64,000 nucleotides of DNA from Actinokineospora diospyrosa (GCF_024171925.1 NZ_JAMTCO010000007.1:62001-126000), one strand, 5' to 3'. Shown: positions 42,714 through 52,197, counted from the stretch's first letter. Notes: generated from the sequence alone by a model not told the origin. Numbers and translations: made by a program.

Positions 42714-43340
42714 TCAGCGCTGGAGGATCGGCGAGGCGGTGCTGATGGAGACGGTGCCGAGGAGGCGTTCGAGGGCGGCCTCGACGTCTTCCTTCCAGGT
42801 GATGCCGGTGCGCAGTTCGAGGCGGAGCCGGGGCCAGCGGTGGTGCGGGCGGACCGTCTTGAAGCCGACGCTGGTGAGGAAGTCGGCGGGGACGACGCAG
42901 GAGCGGTCCTCGTCGGGCTGGGCGTCGCCGAAGGCCTCGATGGCTTTGACGCCGCGGCGGGTGAGGTCCTTGGCCACGGCTTGGACGAGCATCCGGCCCA
43001 GGCCGCCGCCGCGGAACTCGGGGAGGACGTGGAAGCCGGTGAGGACGACCGCGTCGGCGCTGACCGGGGCGGTCGGGAAGGCGGAGGCGCGGGGAACCGC
43101 GTTCGGCGGTGCGTAGAGCACGAAACCGACCGGGAGCTTGTCGCTGTAGACGACCCGACCGCAGGAGCCCCAGTCGAGCAGAACGCTGGAGACCCAGGCT
43201 TCCTTCTCGAGTTCGGTGGTACCGAACTCCTCCGCCTGCTCCTTGAGGTGTGGCGCCAATTCCCAGTAGACACAACCCCGGCAGTGCTTGGGGAGGTGCT
43301 CAAGGTTGTCCAGCGTGACGCCGACGACGCGTCGGGACAC
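42714..43340 (-). CDS. GNAT-family N-acetyltransferase-like protein (Rv3916c type)
   Basis: The 208-residue protein opens VSRRVVGVTLDNLEHLPKHC, with an RGCVYWEL motif and a GNAT core near residues 110-135 (VLTGFHVLPEFRGGGLGRML, the acetyl-CoA Q/RxxGxG/A loop as RGGGLG). It is the positional equivalent of Rv3916c, between cwlM and parB in mycobacteria. Substrate is unknown. The GTG at 43340 follows GGGAGGTGG. The C-terminal 40 residues are helical and variable. Confidence 0.85.
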   Translation of the reverse strand: MSRRVVGVTLDNLEHLPKHCRGCVYWELAPHLKEQAEEFGTTELEKEAWVSSVLLDWGSCGRVVYSDKLPVGFVLYAPPNAVPRASAFPTAPVSADAVVLTGFHVLPEFRGGGLGRMLVQAVAKDLTRRGVKAIEAFGDAQPDEDRSCVVPADFLTSVGFKTVRPHHRWPRLRLELRTGITWKEDVEAALERLLGTVSISTASPILQR

Positions 43341-43512
43341 CCCACCTCCCGTGCTTGCGGAATTGTCGCGCGCCCGCAGGGGGTAGGACGCCGAGTTACG
43401 CTGACCAGGATAGGGCGATGTGACCTGCGCCGGAACCGCAGACCGCAATCTCAGGGGTAAGTCACTCCTCTGGTTACACTGTTTTGGCTGGCCCACCCCC
43501 TGGGAGTCACCC

Positions 43513-44832
43513 ATGAGCACCTCCGGACACCTGCCCGACAGACCGGGCTCCCGCAGTCTCGACCCGCACCTCGGCCGGTACGCGGCCCGGGCAGAGGGCA
43601 TGACGGCATCCGAGGTGCGAGCACTCTTCGCGGTGGCGAGCAGGCCCGAGGTGGTGTCGCTGGCAGGCGGCATGCCGAACCTGGCAGCCCTACCGCTGGA
43701 CTTCCTCTCCGACCAGATCGCCTCGATCGTGGCCGACGAGGGGCTCGTCGCGCTGCAGTACGGCTCCGCCCACGGCGTGCCGCTGCTGCGGGAGCAGATC
43801 TGCGAGGTCATGGCCCTGGAGGGGGTCACCGGCCACCCGGACGACCTGGTCGTCACCGTCGGTTCGCAGATGGCGCTCGATCTGGTGACCCGGATCTTCA
43901 TCGACCCGGGTGACATCGTGCTCGCCGAGGGCCCGTCCTACGTCGGCGCGCTGGGCACCTTCGCCTCCTACCAGGCTGACGTGCGGCACGTGGTGATGGA
44001 CGAGCACGGTCTGGTCCCCGAGGCGCTGCGGGCCGCACTGGCCGCCGCCGACCAGGCCGGGCGGCGGGTCAAGTTCCTCTACACGATCCCGAACTTCAAC
44101 AACCCCGCTGGCGTGACGCTGGCCGTGGCGCGCCGGGCCGAGGTGCTCGACATCTGCGCCCGCCACGACGTGCTGGTCATCGAGGACAACCCGTACGGCC
44201 TGCTGGGCTTCGACGGGCAGGTCTACCCGGCGCTGCGGTCGATGGACGCCGACAACGTGATCTACCTGGGGTCGTTCTCGAAGACCTTCGCCTCGGGCCT
44301 GCGGGTCGGCTGGGCACTGGCACCGCACGCGGTGCGGGAGAAGCTGGTGCTGGCCGCCGAGTCGGCCGCGCTGTGCCCGCCCACGTTGAACCAGCTCGTC
44401 GTGTCCCGCTACCTGGCCACGCACGACTGGAAGGGCCAGATCAAGTCCTTCCAGACCATGTACCGGGACCGCCGCGACGCGCTGTTGGCCGGGCTGGCGC
44501 AGTACATGCCCGCGGGCTGCACCTGGACCAAGCCCGACGGCGGGTTCTTCGTGTGGCTGACCGTCCCCGAGGGCGTCGACACCAAGGCCATGCAGCCACG
44601 CGCGGTGACCGCCCGGGTCGCGTACGTCCCCGGAACGGGTTTCTACGCCGACGGGTTCGGCAGCAGGCAGATGCGCCTGTCGTTCTGCTACCCGCCGCCG
44701 GAGCGGATCACCGAGGGGGTGCGCAGGCTCGCCGGGGTGCTCGCCGAGGAGCTGGACCTGCTGCGCACGTTCGGCCCGACCGCCAGCCGCTCGCTGTCCG
44801 GCCCGCAAACCCCCACCCCAGACACCGCCTGA
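43513..44832 (+). CDS. PLP-dependent aminotransferase (class I/II, LysN-like)
   Basis: The 439-residue fold-type I aminotransferase has the VSLAGGMPN start of the 2-aminoadipate/MocR-type group, IPNFNNPAGVTLAVARRAEV, the aspartate in VIEDNPYGLLGF and the Schiff-base lysine in LGSFSKTFASGLRVGW. There is no N-terminal HTH, so it is an enzyme rather than a MocR regulator. The ATG at 43513 lacks a strong ribosome-binding site. It is divergent from the GNAT gene. The amino-acid substrate is not clear. Confidence 0.88.
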   Translation: MSTSGHLPDRPGSRSLDPHLGRYAARAEGMTASEVRALFAVASRPEVVSLAGGMPNLAALPLDFLSDQIASIVADEGLVALQYGSAHGVPLLREQICEVMALEGVTGHPDDLVVTVGSQMALDLVTRIFIDPGDIVLAEGPSYVGALGTFASYQADVRHVVMDEHGLVPEALRAALAAADQAGRRVKFLYTIPNFNNPAGVTLAVARRAEVLDICARHDVLVIEDNPYGLLGFDGQVYPALRSMDADNVIYLGSFSKTFASGLRVGWALAPHAVREKLVLAAESAALCPPTLNQLVVSRYLATHDWKGQIKSFQTMYRDRRDALLAGLAQYMPAGCTWTKPDGGFFVWLTVPEGVDTKAMQPRAVTARVAYVPGTGFYADGFGSRQMRLSFCYPPPERITEGVRRLAGVLAEELDLLRTFGPTASRSLSGPQTPTPDTA

Positions 44833-44838
44833 CGCTCA

Positions 44839-44946
44839 GGCTCGATGGGGTGAACCTCCTGTGCGGGGCCGGAAAAGACGGCCCTCCCTCGCGCGCGTGC
44901 TTGCTGATGGCGCCACCCACGCAAAGGAAGTCCACCCCATCGAGCC
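44839..44946. repeat. Inverted-repeat-bounded intergenic element (108 bp)
   Basis: GGCTCGATGGGGTG (44839-44852) and CACCCCATCGAGCC (44933-44946) are perfect 14-bp inverted repeats. Pairing continues with mismatches for about 10 bp more. Inside lies a GGGCCG-gaaaaga-CGGCCC hairpin. It fills the gap between the aminotransferase and the Ddl-like gene. It could be a MITE-like element or a structured terminator. Confidence 0.55.
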
Positions 44947-45020
44947 GATAGGCCCCTGACCACCGCGGTGTACCTTCGGGTCCGCCGCGATCGAGCTGTG
45001 CCTTCACAAGGGAGAACACC

Positions 45021-45965
45021 GTGTCCGACCGCTGGGTTGCCGTCCTCGCCGGGGGCTTGTCGCACGAGCGCGACGTGTCGCTGCGGTCCGGGCGACGGGT
45101 GTCGGCGGCGCTGCGGCAGGTGGGGCTGACGGTGGAGGAGTGGGACGCCGACTCGAGCCTGCTGCCGCGACTGCGCGAGCACCGGCCGGACGCGGTGGTG
45201 ATCGCGCTGCACGGTGGCGAGGGGGAGAACGGCTCCATCCAGACGATCTTGGAGCTGCTGGACATCCCGTACGTGGGCACCGACGCCGGGACCTGCAGGC
45301 GGGCCTGGGACAAGCCGACCGCCAAGGCCGAGCTGCGCCGCGCCGGGATCCTGACGCCGGACTGGGTGGTGCTGCCGCAGAGCGCGTTCCGCGAGCTGGG
45401 GGCGCAGCCGGTGCTGGACGCGATGGTCGAGCGGTTGGGGCTGCCGCTGATGTTGAAGCCGGACCAGGGCGGGTCGGCGTTGGGCGCGCAGGTCGTCCGC
45501 TCGTCCGCCGAGTTGCCGACGGCGATGGTCGGCTCGCTCGCCTACAGCGACGCGGTGCTCGCCGAGCAGTTCATCGACGGCGTCGAGGTCGCGGTGACCG
45601 TGGTCGACGGACCGGGGGGACCGGAGGCACTGCCCGCCGTCGAGATCGCCCCGGCGTCCGGGGTCTACGACTACACCGCGCGCTACACCGCCGGGCTGAC
45701 CACCTTCCACACGCCCGCCCGGCTGGACGACGCGGTCGCGGCCAAGGTCGCCGAGCTCGCCGTGTCCGCCCACGAGCTGCTCGGCCTGCGCGATGTGTCG
45801 CGGACCGACGCGGTGGTGAGCGCGACCGGCGAGGTCTACTTCCTCGAGGTGAACCTGTCGCCCGGACTGACCGAGACCTCGCTGTTGCCGATGGCCGCGG
45901 AGGCGGCGGGTCGTTCGCTCGGCGCCATCTACGCCGGACTGGTCGACCGCGCCATCACCCGCTGA
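45021..45965 (+). CDS. D-alanine--D-alanine ligase family protein
   Basis: The 314-residue ATP-grasp protein has the Ddl N-terminal motif LAGGLSHERDVSLRSG, HGGEGENGSIQTILELLDIP, the lid VLKPDQGG-type segment (LMLKPDQGGSALGAQVV) and the metal-binding YFLEVNLSPGLTETSLLPMA. These match Ddl, but the protein is shorter than typical actinobacterial Ddl (about 360-380). Residues RSDAVVSATGE-type near the active site agree with the family. It may be a second ligase or act on another D-amino acid or dipeptide. The GTG start follows AAGGGAG. Confidence 0.85.
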   Translation: MSDRWVAVLAGGLSHERDVSLRSGRRVSAALRQVGLTVEEWDADSSLLPRLREHRPDAVVIALHGGEGENGSIQTILELLDIPYVGTDAGTCRRAWDKPTAKAELRRAGILTPDWVVLPQSAFRELGAQPVLDAMVERLGLPLMLKPDQGGSALGAQVVRSSAELPTAMVGSLAYSDAVLAEQFIDGVEVAVTVVDGPGGPEALPAVEIAPASGVYDYTARYTAGLTTFHTPARLDDAVAAKVAELAVSAHELLGLRDVSRTDAVVSATGEVYFLEVNLSPGLTETSLLPMAAEAAGRSLGAIYAGLVDRAITR

Positions 45966-46028
45966 GAACCCGGTTTTCGGCGTCCGTCACCGTGACGTAT
46001 CGACCTGGTGTGGTTGCCTGCACCGGAT

Positions 46029-47003
46029 TCATGCCTGATTTATCCCATTTTCCGCCATCATGTCGACGATCCGCTCGAGGTCGTCGACCGAGCCGAATTC
46101 GACCACGATCCGGCCCTTCCGCTTGCCGAGCTCGACCTTGACCCGGGTGTCGAACCGGTCCGACAGCTTGTCGGCCAGGTCCTGCAACCCCGGCGCGTGG
46201 ATCGGCTTGCGCGGCGCCTGCTTCGGCTTGGCCGGGGGAGCGCCCTTGGCGAGGGTGACCGCTTCCTCGGTCGCCCGCACCGACAACCCCTCCGCCACGA
46301 TCCGGGTCGCCAGCTCCTCCTGCGACCCCGGCTCGTCCAGACCGAGCAGCGCGCGGGCGTGCCCGGCGGAGAGCACCCCGGCGGCGACCCGGCGCTGCAC
46401 CGGCAGCGGGAGCCGGAGCAGCCGGATGGTGTTGGTGATGACCGGCCTGCTGCGCCCGATCCGGCTCGCCAGCTCCTCGTGCGTCACGGCGAACTCGTCC
46501 AGCAGCTGCTGGTACGCGGCCGCCTCCTCCAGCGGGTTGAGCTGCACCCGGTGGATGTTCTCCAGCAGCGCGTCGCGCAGCATGGCGTCGTCGGCGGTCT
46601 GCCGCACGATCGCCGGGATCCGGTCCAGCCCGGCCCGCTGCGACGCGCGCAGCCGCCGCTCGCCCATGACGAGCTCGTAGCTGTCCCCGCCGAGCTCGCG
46701 GACCACGATCGGCTGCATGAGCCCGAACTCGCGGATCGAGTGCTCCAGCTCGGTCAACGCCTCTTCGTCGAAGACCTGGCGGGGCTGCTTCGGGTTCGCC
46801 TTGATCGCGGCGGTCGGGATCTCCCGGTACACCGCGCCTGCCACCACCTCGGGGGCGGGCGCGGGGTCGACGGCGTCGCCGTTGCGCGCCGCCGGACTGG
46901 GCAACGACAGCCCACCGGTCGGCACGCCGGTTGGCGGCCCCTGCGGGATGAGCGCGGCCAGTCCGCGCCCCAACCCGCCCTTGCGTCCGGCTGGTCCACT
47001 CAT
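46029..47003 (-). CDS. parB: Chromosome partitioning protein ParB
   Basis: The 324-residue protein starts [16 protein letters not shown]. The ParB/Srx CTP-binding domain is at residues 60-150, with the GERRLRAS motif at about residue 117. A helix-turn-helix recognises parS (residues 175-200, [20 protein letters not shown]), and the C-terminal dimerisation region is present ([20 protein letters not shown]). It binds the parS sites nearby, spreads as a CTP clamp and recruits ParA and SMC. Its ATG overlaps the parA stop (ATGA), so the pair is an operon. It ends 64 nt from the convergent Ddl-like gene. Confidence 0.97.
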   Translation of the reverse strand: MSGPAGRKGGLGRGLAALIPQGPPTGVPTGGLSLPSPAARNGDAVDPAPAPEVVAGAVYREIPTAAIKANPKQPRQVFDEEALTELEHSIREFGLMQPIVVRELGGDSYELVMGERRLRASQRAGLDRIPAIVRQTADDAMLRDALLENIHRVQLNPLEEAAAYQQLLDEFAVTHEELASRIGRSRPVITNTIRLLRLPLPVQRRVAAGVLSAGHARALLGLDEPGSQEELATRIVAEGLSVRATEEAVTLAKGAPPAKPKQAPRKPIHAPGLQDLADKLSDRFDTRVKVELGKRKGRIVVEFGSVDDLERIVDMMAENGINQA

Positions 47004-47896
47004 CGGGGCGCCTCCGCTCCTCGTTCGGCAACTTCACGCGCGGCGTCGAGGTAGCTCATCGCGCCGCGGGAACCGGGATCGTAAGCGAGGACGGACTGCC
47101 CGTACCCAGGCGCCTCCGAGACCTTGACGCTGCGCGGGATCACCGTGGCCAGCACCGTGTCCCCGAAGTGGTGCCGCACCTCGTTGGTCACCTGGTCGGC
47201 GAGCTTGGTCCGGCCGTCGTACATGGTGAGCAGGATCGTCGAGACGGTCAGCGACCGGTTCAGGTGGGCCTGCACGAGTTCGATGTTGCGCAGCAGCTGG
47301 CTCAACCCCTCCAGCGCGTAGTACTCGCACTGGATCGGGATCAGCACCTCCTGCGCGGCGACCATCGCGTTGACCGTGAGCAGGCCGAGCGAGGGCGGGC
47401 AGTCGATGAAGACGTAGTCCGGGTCGAGCACGTCCAGCGCCTCGTCGGACAGCGCCTCCTTGAGCCGGGACTCCCGGGCCGCCATCGACACCAGCTCGAT
47501 CTCGGCACCGGCGAGGTCGATGGTGGCGGGCACGCAGTAGAGCCGGTCCGACTGGTCGCTCATCTGCGCGGCCTCGGCCAGGCTCACCTCTCCGAGCAGC
47601 ACCTCGTACACCGAGGGGGTGCCGGAGCGGTGCTCGACGCCGAGCGCGGTGCTGGCGTTGCCCTGCGGGTCGAGGTCGATGACCAGGACGCGCAGCCCGT
47701 GCAGGGCGAGCCCGGCGGCCAGGTTCACCGCGGAGGTCGTCTTGCCGACGCCGCCCTTCTGGTTGGCGACCGTGATGACCCGGCGGTGCGTGGGGCGGGG
47801 GAACATCTTGTCCGGGTGCTTCACCCGGGTAGCCCGGGCGGCCTCTTCCGCTATCGGCGTCCACCCGGCGACGGACGCGGGGGAGGGCTGCGTCAT
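47000..47896 (-). CDS. parA: Chromosome partitioning ATPase ParA
   Basis: The 298-residue deviant Walker-A ATPase has KGGVGKTT at residues 47-54 ([20 protein letters not shown]), Walker [10 protein letters not shown] near residue 166, and [11 protein letters not shown] (A' motif). It forms the DNA-bound ATP dimer that pulls ParB-parS complexes. The N-terminal 35 residues are variable and basic. The ATG at 47896 follows GGGGAGGTGC. A parS site at 47936 lies between parA and rsmG. Confidence 0.97.
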   Translation of the reverse strand: MTQPSPASVAGWTPIAEEAARATRVKHPDKMFPRPTHRRVITVANQKGGVGKTTSAVNLAAGLALHGLRVLVIDLDPQGNASTALGVEHRSGTPSVYEVLLGEVSLAEAAQMSDQSDRLYCVPATIDLAGAEIELVSMAARESRLKEALSDEALDVLDPDYVFIDCPPSLGLLTVNAMVAAQEVLIPIQCEYYALEGLSQLLRNIELVQAHLNRSLTVSTILLTMYDGRTKLADQVTNEVRHHFGDTVLATVIPRSVKVSEAPGYGQSVLAYDPGSRGAMSYLDAAREVAERGAEAPR

Positions 47897-47935
47897 CGTC
47901 AGCGCACCTCCCCGGCGGCCCGGGCGATCGCCGTC

Positions 47936-47951
47936 GGTTCCACGTGAAACA
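47936..47951. promoter_or_regulatory. parS site 1
   Basis: GGTTCCACGTGAAACA matches the bacterial parS consensus TGTTTCACGTGAAACA except for the first base and one C within the left arm. It lies in the gap between parA and rsmG. Confidence 0.85.
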
Positions 47952-47965
47952 TCCCTGCTCCGATC

Positions 47966-48664
47966 TCAGCCTCGATGTGCACCCTGATCCTTCCTCGTCC
48001 GGCGGGACCGGTCCGACCCGGTCGCGGACTGCACGCGTTCGATGAGCACCACGGTGGTCGGCACCTCGAGCACACCGGCACCACAACGCTCGACCCTCGG
48101 CTCGCCACCCCCCAACGCGGCGACCTCAGCCCGATCCCGGTCGATCTCCTCGGCGGCACTCGCGCCCTTGAGGGCGACCACCAGGCCGCCCCGCCGGAGC
48201 AGCGGGAGGCACCACCCGGAGAGCTTGGCCAACGGGGCGACCGCCCGGGCGGTGACCACATCCGCGCCGGAGACCCGTGACCTGACCGCTGGCTCCTCAG
48301 CACGCCCGCGCAGGACGGTCACCGAGGACAGAGCAAGAGTCTCCACGACCTCGTCCAGCCACGCCACCCGCCGCGCCATCGGTTCGACCAGCGTCACCCG
48401 GAGGTCGGGCCGGGCGATGGCGAGTGGGATCCCGGGCAGCCCGGCCCCCGACCCGATGTCCACCACAGCGGCCGCGCGCGGGACGCACTCCTCGATCACG
48501 GCCGAGTTGAGCACATGCCGATCCCAGAGCCGGTCCAGCTCCCGGGGCCCGATCAACCCGCGCTCCACACCGTGCTCAGCGAGGAGTTGGACGAACCGCT
48601 CGGCCAGCCCAACCCGGTCCCCGAACACGTCTTCCGCGACCGCCGGTCGCACCAGCCCAGTCAT
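47966..48664 (-). CDS. rsmG: 16S rRNA (guanine-N7) methyltransferase RsmG (GidB)
   Basis: The 232-residue SAM-dependent methyltransferase modifies G527 of 16S rRNA. The signature [20 protein letters not shown] (motif I, about residue 70) and [20 protein letters not shown] (GidB N-terminal motif) are clear, followed by [21 protein letters not shown] basic tail ([14 protein letters not shown]) ends the protein. The ATG at 48664 is 12 nt from parS site 2. Loss of this gene gives low-level streptomycin resistance in other bacteria. It forms a minus-strand run with parA and parB. Confidence 0.95.
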   Translation of the reverse strand: MTGLVRPAVAEDVFGDRVGLAERFVQLLAEHGVERGLIGPRELDRLWDRHVLNSAVIEECVPRAAAVVDIGSGAGLPGIPLAIARPDLRVTLVEPMARRVAWLDEVVETLALSSVTVLRGRAEEPAVRSRVSGADVVTARAVAPLAKLSGWCLPLLRRGGLVVALKGASAAEEIDRDRAEVAALGGGEPRVERCGAGVLEVPTTVVLIERVQSATGSDRSRRTRKDQGAHRG

Positions 48665-48675
48665 ACCCCACCCGA

Positions 48676-48691
48676 TGTTCCACGTGAAACC
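48676..48691. promoter_or_regulatory. parS site 2
   Basis: TGTTCCACGTGAAACC, two mismatches to the 16-bp parS consensus, just upstream of rsmG. Confidence 0.8.
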
Positions 48692-48744
48692 ATGCCGCGC
48701 CGATTCTCCCTGACGACCCGCGCCCCAGGGGTAGCGGGCCGCCG

Positions 48745-48760
48745 CGTTTCACGTGAAACA
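48745..48760. promoter_or_regulatory. parS site 3 (perfect core)
   Basis: GTTTCACGTGAAAC (48746-48759) is a perfect 14-bp parS core. It is flanked by GCCGCCGCG and CGCGGCGGC, which extend the dyad. Confidence 0.92.
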
Positions 48761-49159
48761 CGCGGCGGCTCCGTCGCCGGACGGCGGCCTCGACGGGAAT
48801 CGTGGGCGGCGAGGTGCGCGCGATGGTTCGGCGGTCGGCACACCGCGTAGGAGTCCGGGGGTCGATCGCAGCCTCCGGTCAAGCCCACACGGTCGAGACG
48901 GGCGGCTCCGCGCACAGCGCCTGCCCCGATTGTCGGAACCCGTGGCTCCAGTCTGTTTGTGCCACTCAGCGACCCTCGAGGACTACCGGTGGAATCCCGA
49001 TCGCTGTGGCAGCGGAGGCAGTTGGTGCCGAGGGCGGACACCGGCCGGAGTGGGCATGCGGCGCCAAGCCTCGGGCCACCACGGGGCCTCGACCGCAGGA
49101 GCGATCCACTCCAAGGGGAGCTGGGTCTGCGGCCCGGCCGGTAGATCATGGGCGAAAGA
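48761..49159. other. Non-coding gap between parS sites and the jag terminator
   Basis: About 400 nt with no recognisable gene. Open frames here lack ribosome-binding sites and conserved motifs. It may be a loading region for ParB or carry the rsmG-parAB promoter. Confidence 0.5.
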
Positions 49160-49194
49160 AACGCGGCCCACCCCGGGAAGGGGTGGGCCGCGTT
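49160..49194. terminator. Terminator of the rpmH-rnpA-yidD-yidC-jag operon
   Basis: A perfect 15-bp stem (49160-49174 with 49180-49194) with a 5-nt loop. On the minus strand it is followed by TTTCTTTC. It starts 18 nt past the jag stop. Confidence 0.92.
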
Positions 49195-49212
49195 AGGCAA
49201 GCAGGGGAGGAG

Positions 49213-49761
49213 CTACTGCGGGAAGACGACCACGCGGCGGCGGGGGTCTTCGCCCTCGCTTTCGCTGTGGACGCCCTTGATGGTGGCGACGGCGTCGTGG
49301 ACGACCTTGCGCTCGAACGGGGTCATCGGCTGCAGTCGGATCCGCTCGCCGCTGGAGAGGACCTTCTGGGCCGTTTCGCGGCCGAGCTCGCGCAGCTCTT
49401 CCCGGCGGTCCGCCCGCCAGCCCGCGATGTCGAGCATCAGCCTGCTGCGGGTCCCGGTCTCCTGCTGGACAGCGAGCCGGGTCAGCTCCTGCAGCGCCTC
49501 GAGCACGTTGCCGCGGGGGCCGACGAGCTTCTCCAGGTCCTCGCCGCCGTCGATGCTGATGATCGCGCGGCTCGCCTCGACGTCGAGGTCGATGTCGCCG
49601 TCGTAGTCGAGGATGTCGAGCAGCCGCTCCAAGTAGTCGCCCGCGATGTCGCCTTCCTGAACCAGCAGTTCCTCGGTGGAGGCAGCGGGGCCCTCGTCCA
49701 CCCGCACGTCCGCGCTACCCCCGTCGGTGACCTTCTCGGTCGCCTGCACCGTCTCCGGCAC
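49213..49761 (-). CDS. jag: RNA-binding protein Jag (SpoIIIJ-associated, KH + R3H)
   Basis: The 182-residue protein has an acidic N-terminus, a KH-like domain (residues 62-115: GGEDLEKLVGPRGNVLEALQ) and an R3H domain (residues 120-180, with ERKVVHDAVATIKGVHSESE carrying the Arg-x3-His). It binds RNA and usually works beside YidC. The GTG start follows GGAGAG. It is the last gene of the rpmH operon. Confidence 0.94.
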   Translation of the reverse strand: MPETVQATEKVTDGGSADVRVDEGPAASTEELLVQEGDIAGDYLERLLDILDYDGDIDLDVEASRAIISIDGGEDLEKLVGPRGNVLEALQELTRLAVQQETGTRSRLMLDIAGWRADRREELRELGRETAQKVLSSGERIRLQPMTPFERKVVHDAVATIKGVHSESEGEDPRRRVVVFPQ

Positions 49762-49791
49762 GGTTCACTCCTCTCCAGGTCGAAGTACGCC

Positions 49792-50859
49792 TCAGCGGTT
49801 CTTGCGACCTGACTTCTTGCTACGGGATCGGTCTGAGATCAGACCGGGGATCTGGGTGCCGCCCTTGCCGTTGCCGCCGCCGGGCTGGGTGGGTTTGCTG
49901 CCCGGCGCGGTCGAGTCGGGCTTCGTCGAGTCGGGCTTCGAGTCGGCGGCCGGGGTGGTGTCCGGCGCGGTGTCGGTGCCGCTCTCCTCAACCTTGGCGG
50001 TGGGGCGCTTCTTCTGCTGGGTGGGCTTCTGGCCCGGCTTGGGGGCGGCCGCGGCGCGCTTCTCCTGCGCGACGACCTTCTTCGCGGCTTCCTCGGCGTC
50101 GATCTTCTTGTAGACGAAGCGCTGCTGCCACAGCGTCCACGAGTTGTTCGACAGCCAGTACATGATCAGGCCGATGGGGAAGAAGAACCCGCCGAGCAGC
50201 ACACCGAGCGGGAAGATGTAGAGCGTCAGCTTGTTCATGATCGCGGTCTGCGAGGTGGCCGCTTCCGGGTTCTGCCGGGAGACCGAGTGCCGCGCGGTGA
50301 GGTGGGTCAGCGCGCTGGCGAGCAGCATCAGCGGGATGGCGACCAGGACCACGGTGGTGCGGGTGACCCCGAAGTGCGCGAGCTCGGTGGCGGGCTGGGT
50401 GATCCAGTTGCTCAGCCGGGCACCGAACAGGTTCGCGTCGATGTAGGAGGCGACGCCGCGCTCGTCGAAGAAGTAGTTCTCGGTCTTGCCCGGCTTGAAC
50501 TCGCGCAGCACGTGGAACAGACCGATGAACACCGGGATCTGCAGCAGCATCGGCAGGCAGCCGCCGAGCGGGCTGACCCCGTGCTCGGACTGCAGCTTCT
50601 GCATCTCCTGGGCTTGCTTCTGCCGGTCGTTGGCGTACTTCTTCTGCAGCTTCTTGATCTCGGGCGCGAACTCCTGCATCTTGCGCATGGAGCGGACCTG
50701 CTTGACCGTGGGCTTGAACATGATCGCCCGCAGCGTGAAGACCAGGAAGACGATGCTCAGCGCCCAGGCGATCGCGCTCGATTCACCGAACACGTGTCCG
50801 AAGACCCAGTGCCAACACCACATGATGAAGGACACCGGGTAGTAGATGAAATCGAGCAC
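49792..50859 (-). CDS. yidC: Membrane protein insertase YidC
   Basis: The 355-residue protein begins VLDFIYYPVSFIMWCWHWVF (TM1). The conserved 60KD_IMP core has ALSIVFLVFTLRAIMFKPTV with the groove Arg, HGVSPLGGCLPMLLQIPVFI, and three further TMs to about residue 275 (FFFPIGLIMYWLSNNSWTLW). A long Lys/Pro/Thr-rich cytoplasmic tail (residues 285-355) is basic at its end. It inserts proteins into the membrane alone or with SecYEG. The GTG at 50859 follows GAGGAG. It lies 5 nt after yidD in the operon. Confidence 0.96.
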   Translation of the reverse strand: MLDFIYYPVSFIMWCWHWVFGHVFGESSAIAWALSIVFLVFTLRAIMFKPTVKQVRSMRKMQEFAPEIKKLQKKYANDRQKQAQEMQKLQSEHGVSPLGGCLPMLLQIPVFIGLFHVLREFKPGKTENYFFDERGVASYIDANLFGARLSNWITQPATELAHFGVTRTTVVLVAIPLMLLASALTHLTARHSVSRQNPEAATSQTAIMNKLTLYIFPLGVLLGGFFFPIGLIMYWLSNNSWTLWQQRFVYKKIDAEEAAKKVVAQEKRAAAAPKPGQKPTQQKKRPTAKVEESGTDTAPDTTPAADSKPDSTKPDSTAPGSKPTQPGGGNGKGGTQIPGLISDRSRSKKSGRKNR

Positions 50860-50863
50860 TGAA

Positions 50864-51187
50864 CTACTCCTCGGTGGCTGTCTGCTCGACCGGGCTTGGC
50901 CCGGACTTGGTCTCGGTTCTCCTCGGCGGCACGGGGTCGAGGCCACCGGGGTGCCAGGGGCCGCAGCGGAGCAGTCGGCGCGCGGCGAGCCAGGACCCGC
51001 GCAGCGCGCCGTGCACGGTCAGCGCCTCGACGGCGTAGGCGCTGCAGCTGGGGTGGAAGCGGCAGGCGGGCGGTAGCACCGGCGAGAGCCACCGCCGGTA
51101 GAGGTGCACCGGGACGAGCAGCACCCTGGCCACCGGCCCCGGGCGCGCGGCGTCGGCGCGGCCCGGCACCGCGGTCGCTCCCGTCAC
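50864..51187 (-). CDS. yidD: Membrane protein insertion efficiency factor YidD
   Basis: The 107-residue protein has the YidD pattern [40 protein letters not shown] and [18 protein letters not shown], with the three conserved cysteines. It is a peripheral inner-membrane protein that helps YidC. The GTG at 51187 overlaps the rnpA stop by 4 nt. The C-terminal tail is variable. Confidence 0.96.
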   Translation of the reverse strand: MTGATAVPGRADAARPGPVARVLLVPVHLYRRWLSPVLPPACRFHPSCSAYAVEALTVHGALRGSWLAARRLLRCGPWHPGGLDPVPPRRTETKSGPSPVEQTATEE

Positions 51188-51597
51188 GCCCCACCGCCAT
51201 CATCAGCCCCGCCACCGGGGACCAGGCGCAGCCTGCGGATCGCGGCGTCGAAGTCCTGGCCCAACTCAGCGCTCGTCGCCTCCGCCGACACCGGCAGGGC
51301 ACGCACGACCAACGTGCTGCCCGGCGGGAGAGTTCCGATCCGCGCGCGCACCACGTGCCGCAGCTTGCGGGCCACCCGGTGCCGGACGACCGCGTTGCCC
51401 ACGGCCTTACTCACGACGAAACCGACCCTCGGCGCCGCGGGGGTCCGCGCCGCCGACGGGTCGGCTTCGTGGGGTTCGGTTCCTGCCCCGGCCGTGATGG
51501 CGTGCACCACGAGCCTCGGCCGACCGGCGCGCCGCCCGCGCCTGGTCACCAGCCGGAAGTCCGCGCTGTTGGTCAGCCTGCAGGCCGCGGGAAGCAC
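51184..51597 (-). CDS. rnpA: Ribonuclease P protein component
   Basis: The 137-residue basic protein has [40 protein letters not shown] and KLRHVVR. The usual RNR motif reads RHR here. It joins the RNA subunit to mature tRNA 5' ends. A Pro/Ala/Gly-rich insertion (residues 38-55) is typical of actinobacteria. The GTG start follows rpmH by 15 nt. Confidence 0.94.
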   Translation of the reverse strand: MLPAACRLTNSADFRLVTRRGRRAGRPRLVVHAITAGAGTEPHEADPSAARTPAAPRVGFVVSKAVGNAVVRHRVARKLRHVVRARIGTLPPGSTLVVRALPVSAEATSAELGQDFDAAIRRLRLVPGGGADDGGGA

Positions 51598-51612
51598 GGC
51601 GACCGGTTGGGG

Positions 51613-51750
51613 TCAGGCCGACAGCTTGTCGCGGCCCCGGCGGCGGCGGGCAGCGATGATCGCGCGGCCCGCGCGGGTCCGCATGCGCAGGCGGAAGCCG
51701 TGCGTCTTGGCGCGGCGACGGTTGTTCGGCTGGAAGGTGCGCTTGCTCAC
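51613..51750 (-). CDS. rpmH: 50S ribosomal protein L34
   Basis: The 45-residue protein begins [19 protein letters not shown] and ends GRDKLSA. It is the typical small basic L34 with the [12 protein letters not shown] signature. The GTG at 51750 is divergent from dnaA, and rnpA follows. The gene is short but unmistakable. Confidence 0.98.
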   Translation of the reverse strand: MSKRTFQPNNRRRAKTHGFRLRMRTRAGRAIIAARRRRGRDKLSA

Positions 51751-52104
51751 GGCTCGTTCTCCCGGTACTCATCAGCTCTAGCAGGTCTGCCCGCCCCCAG
51801 CCGGTCCGCGGCTGGGGACTGGAGTGTCGACGCGCGCGGGGCACGCGGAACTCACCCGCCGCAAGCGGGAGACCTTATGAGAGTACGCACCGGTGCCCGC
51901 GCCTTCAAACCGGGGTCCGCAGACCGGTCGGACCAGGCGTCCGAGCACGGCTTGTGGCCGCCTGCCGCCGTTGTTACCGTGCGCCTCCTGGTTGACCGCA
52001 CCCGCCGATGGGAGCCCTGCCGCGCCGCCGTCACCGGAGCACTGAGTACCTTTGAACCCCCCGACACGGGTGTCCCCTCGGTTCGCCGTACCTTCGTGCA
52101 CAGT

Positions 52105-52125
52105 TGTGGACAACCCTGTGGATGC
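52105..52125. promoter_or_regulatory. DnaA boxes upstream of dnaA
   Basis: A perfect DnaA box (TGTGGACAA, the reverse of TTGTCCACA) lies at 52105-52113 and a weaker one (TGTGGATGC) at 52117-52125, about 75 nt before the dnaA ATG. This suggests autoregulation. Confidence 0.75.
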
Positions 52126-52197
52126 CCGTTTGACGGCGAACGCGCACCGGGACCAGCCTTACCGCCAATGCCGACGAGGGGAGGGGAGCAGGCGCCG

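Noticed and set aside
48661-49200. A minus-strand open frame covering the parS-containing gap
   Set aside because: It runs through two parS palindromes and the jag terminator stem and has no recognisable domain.
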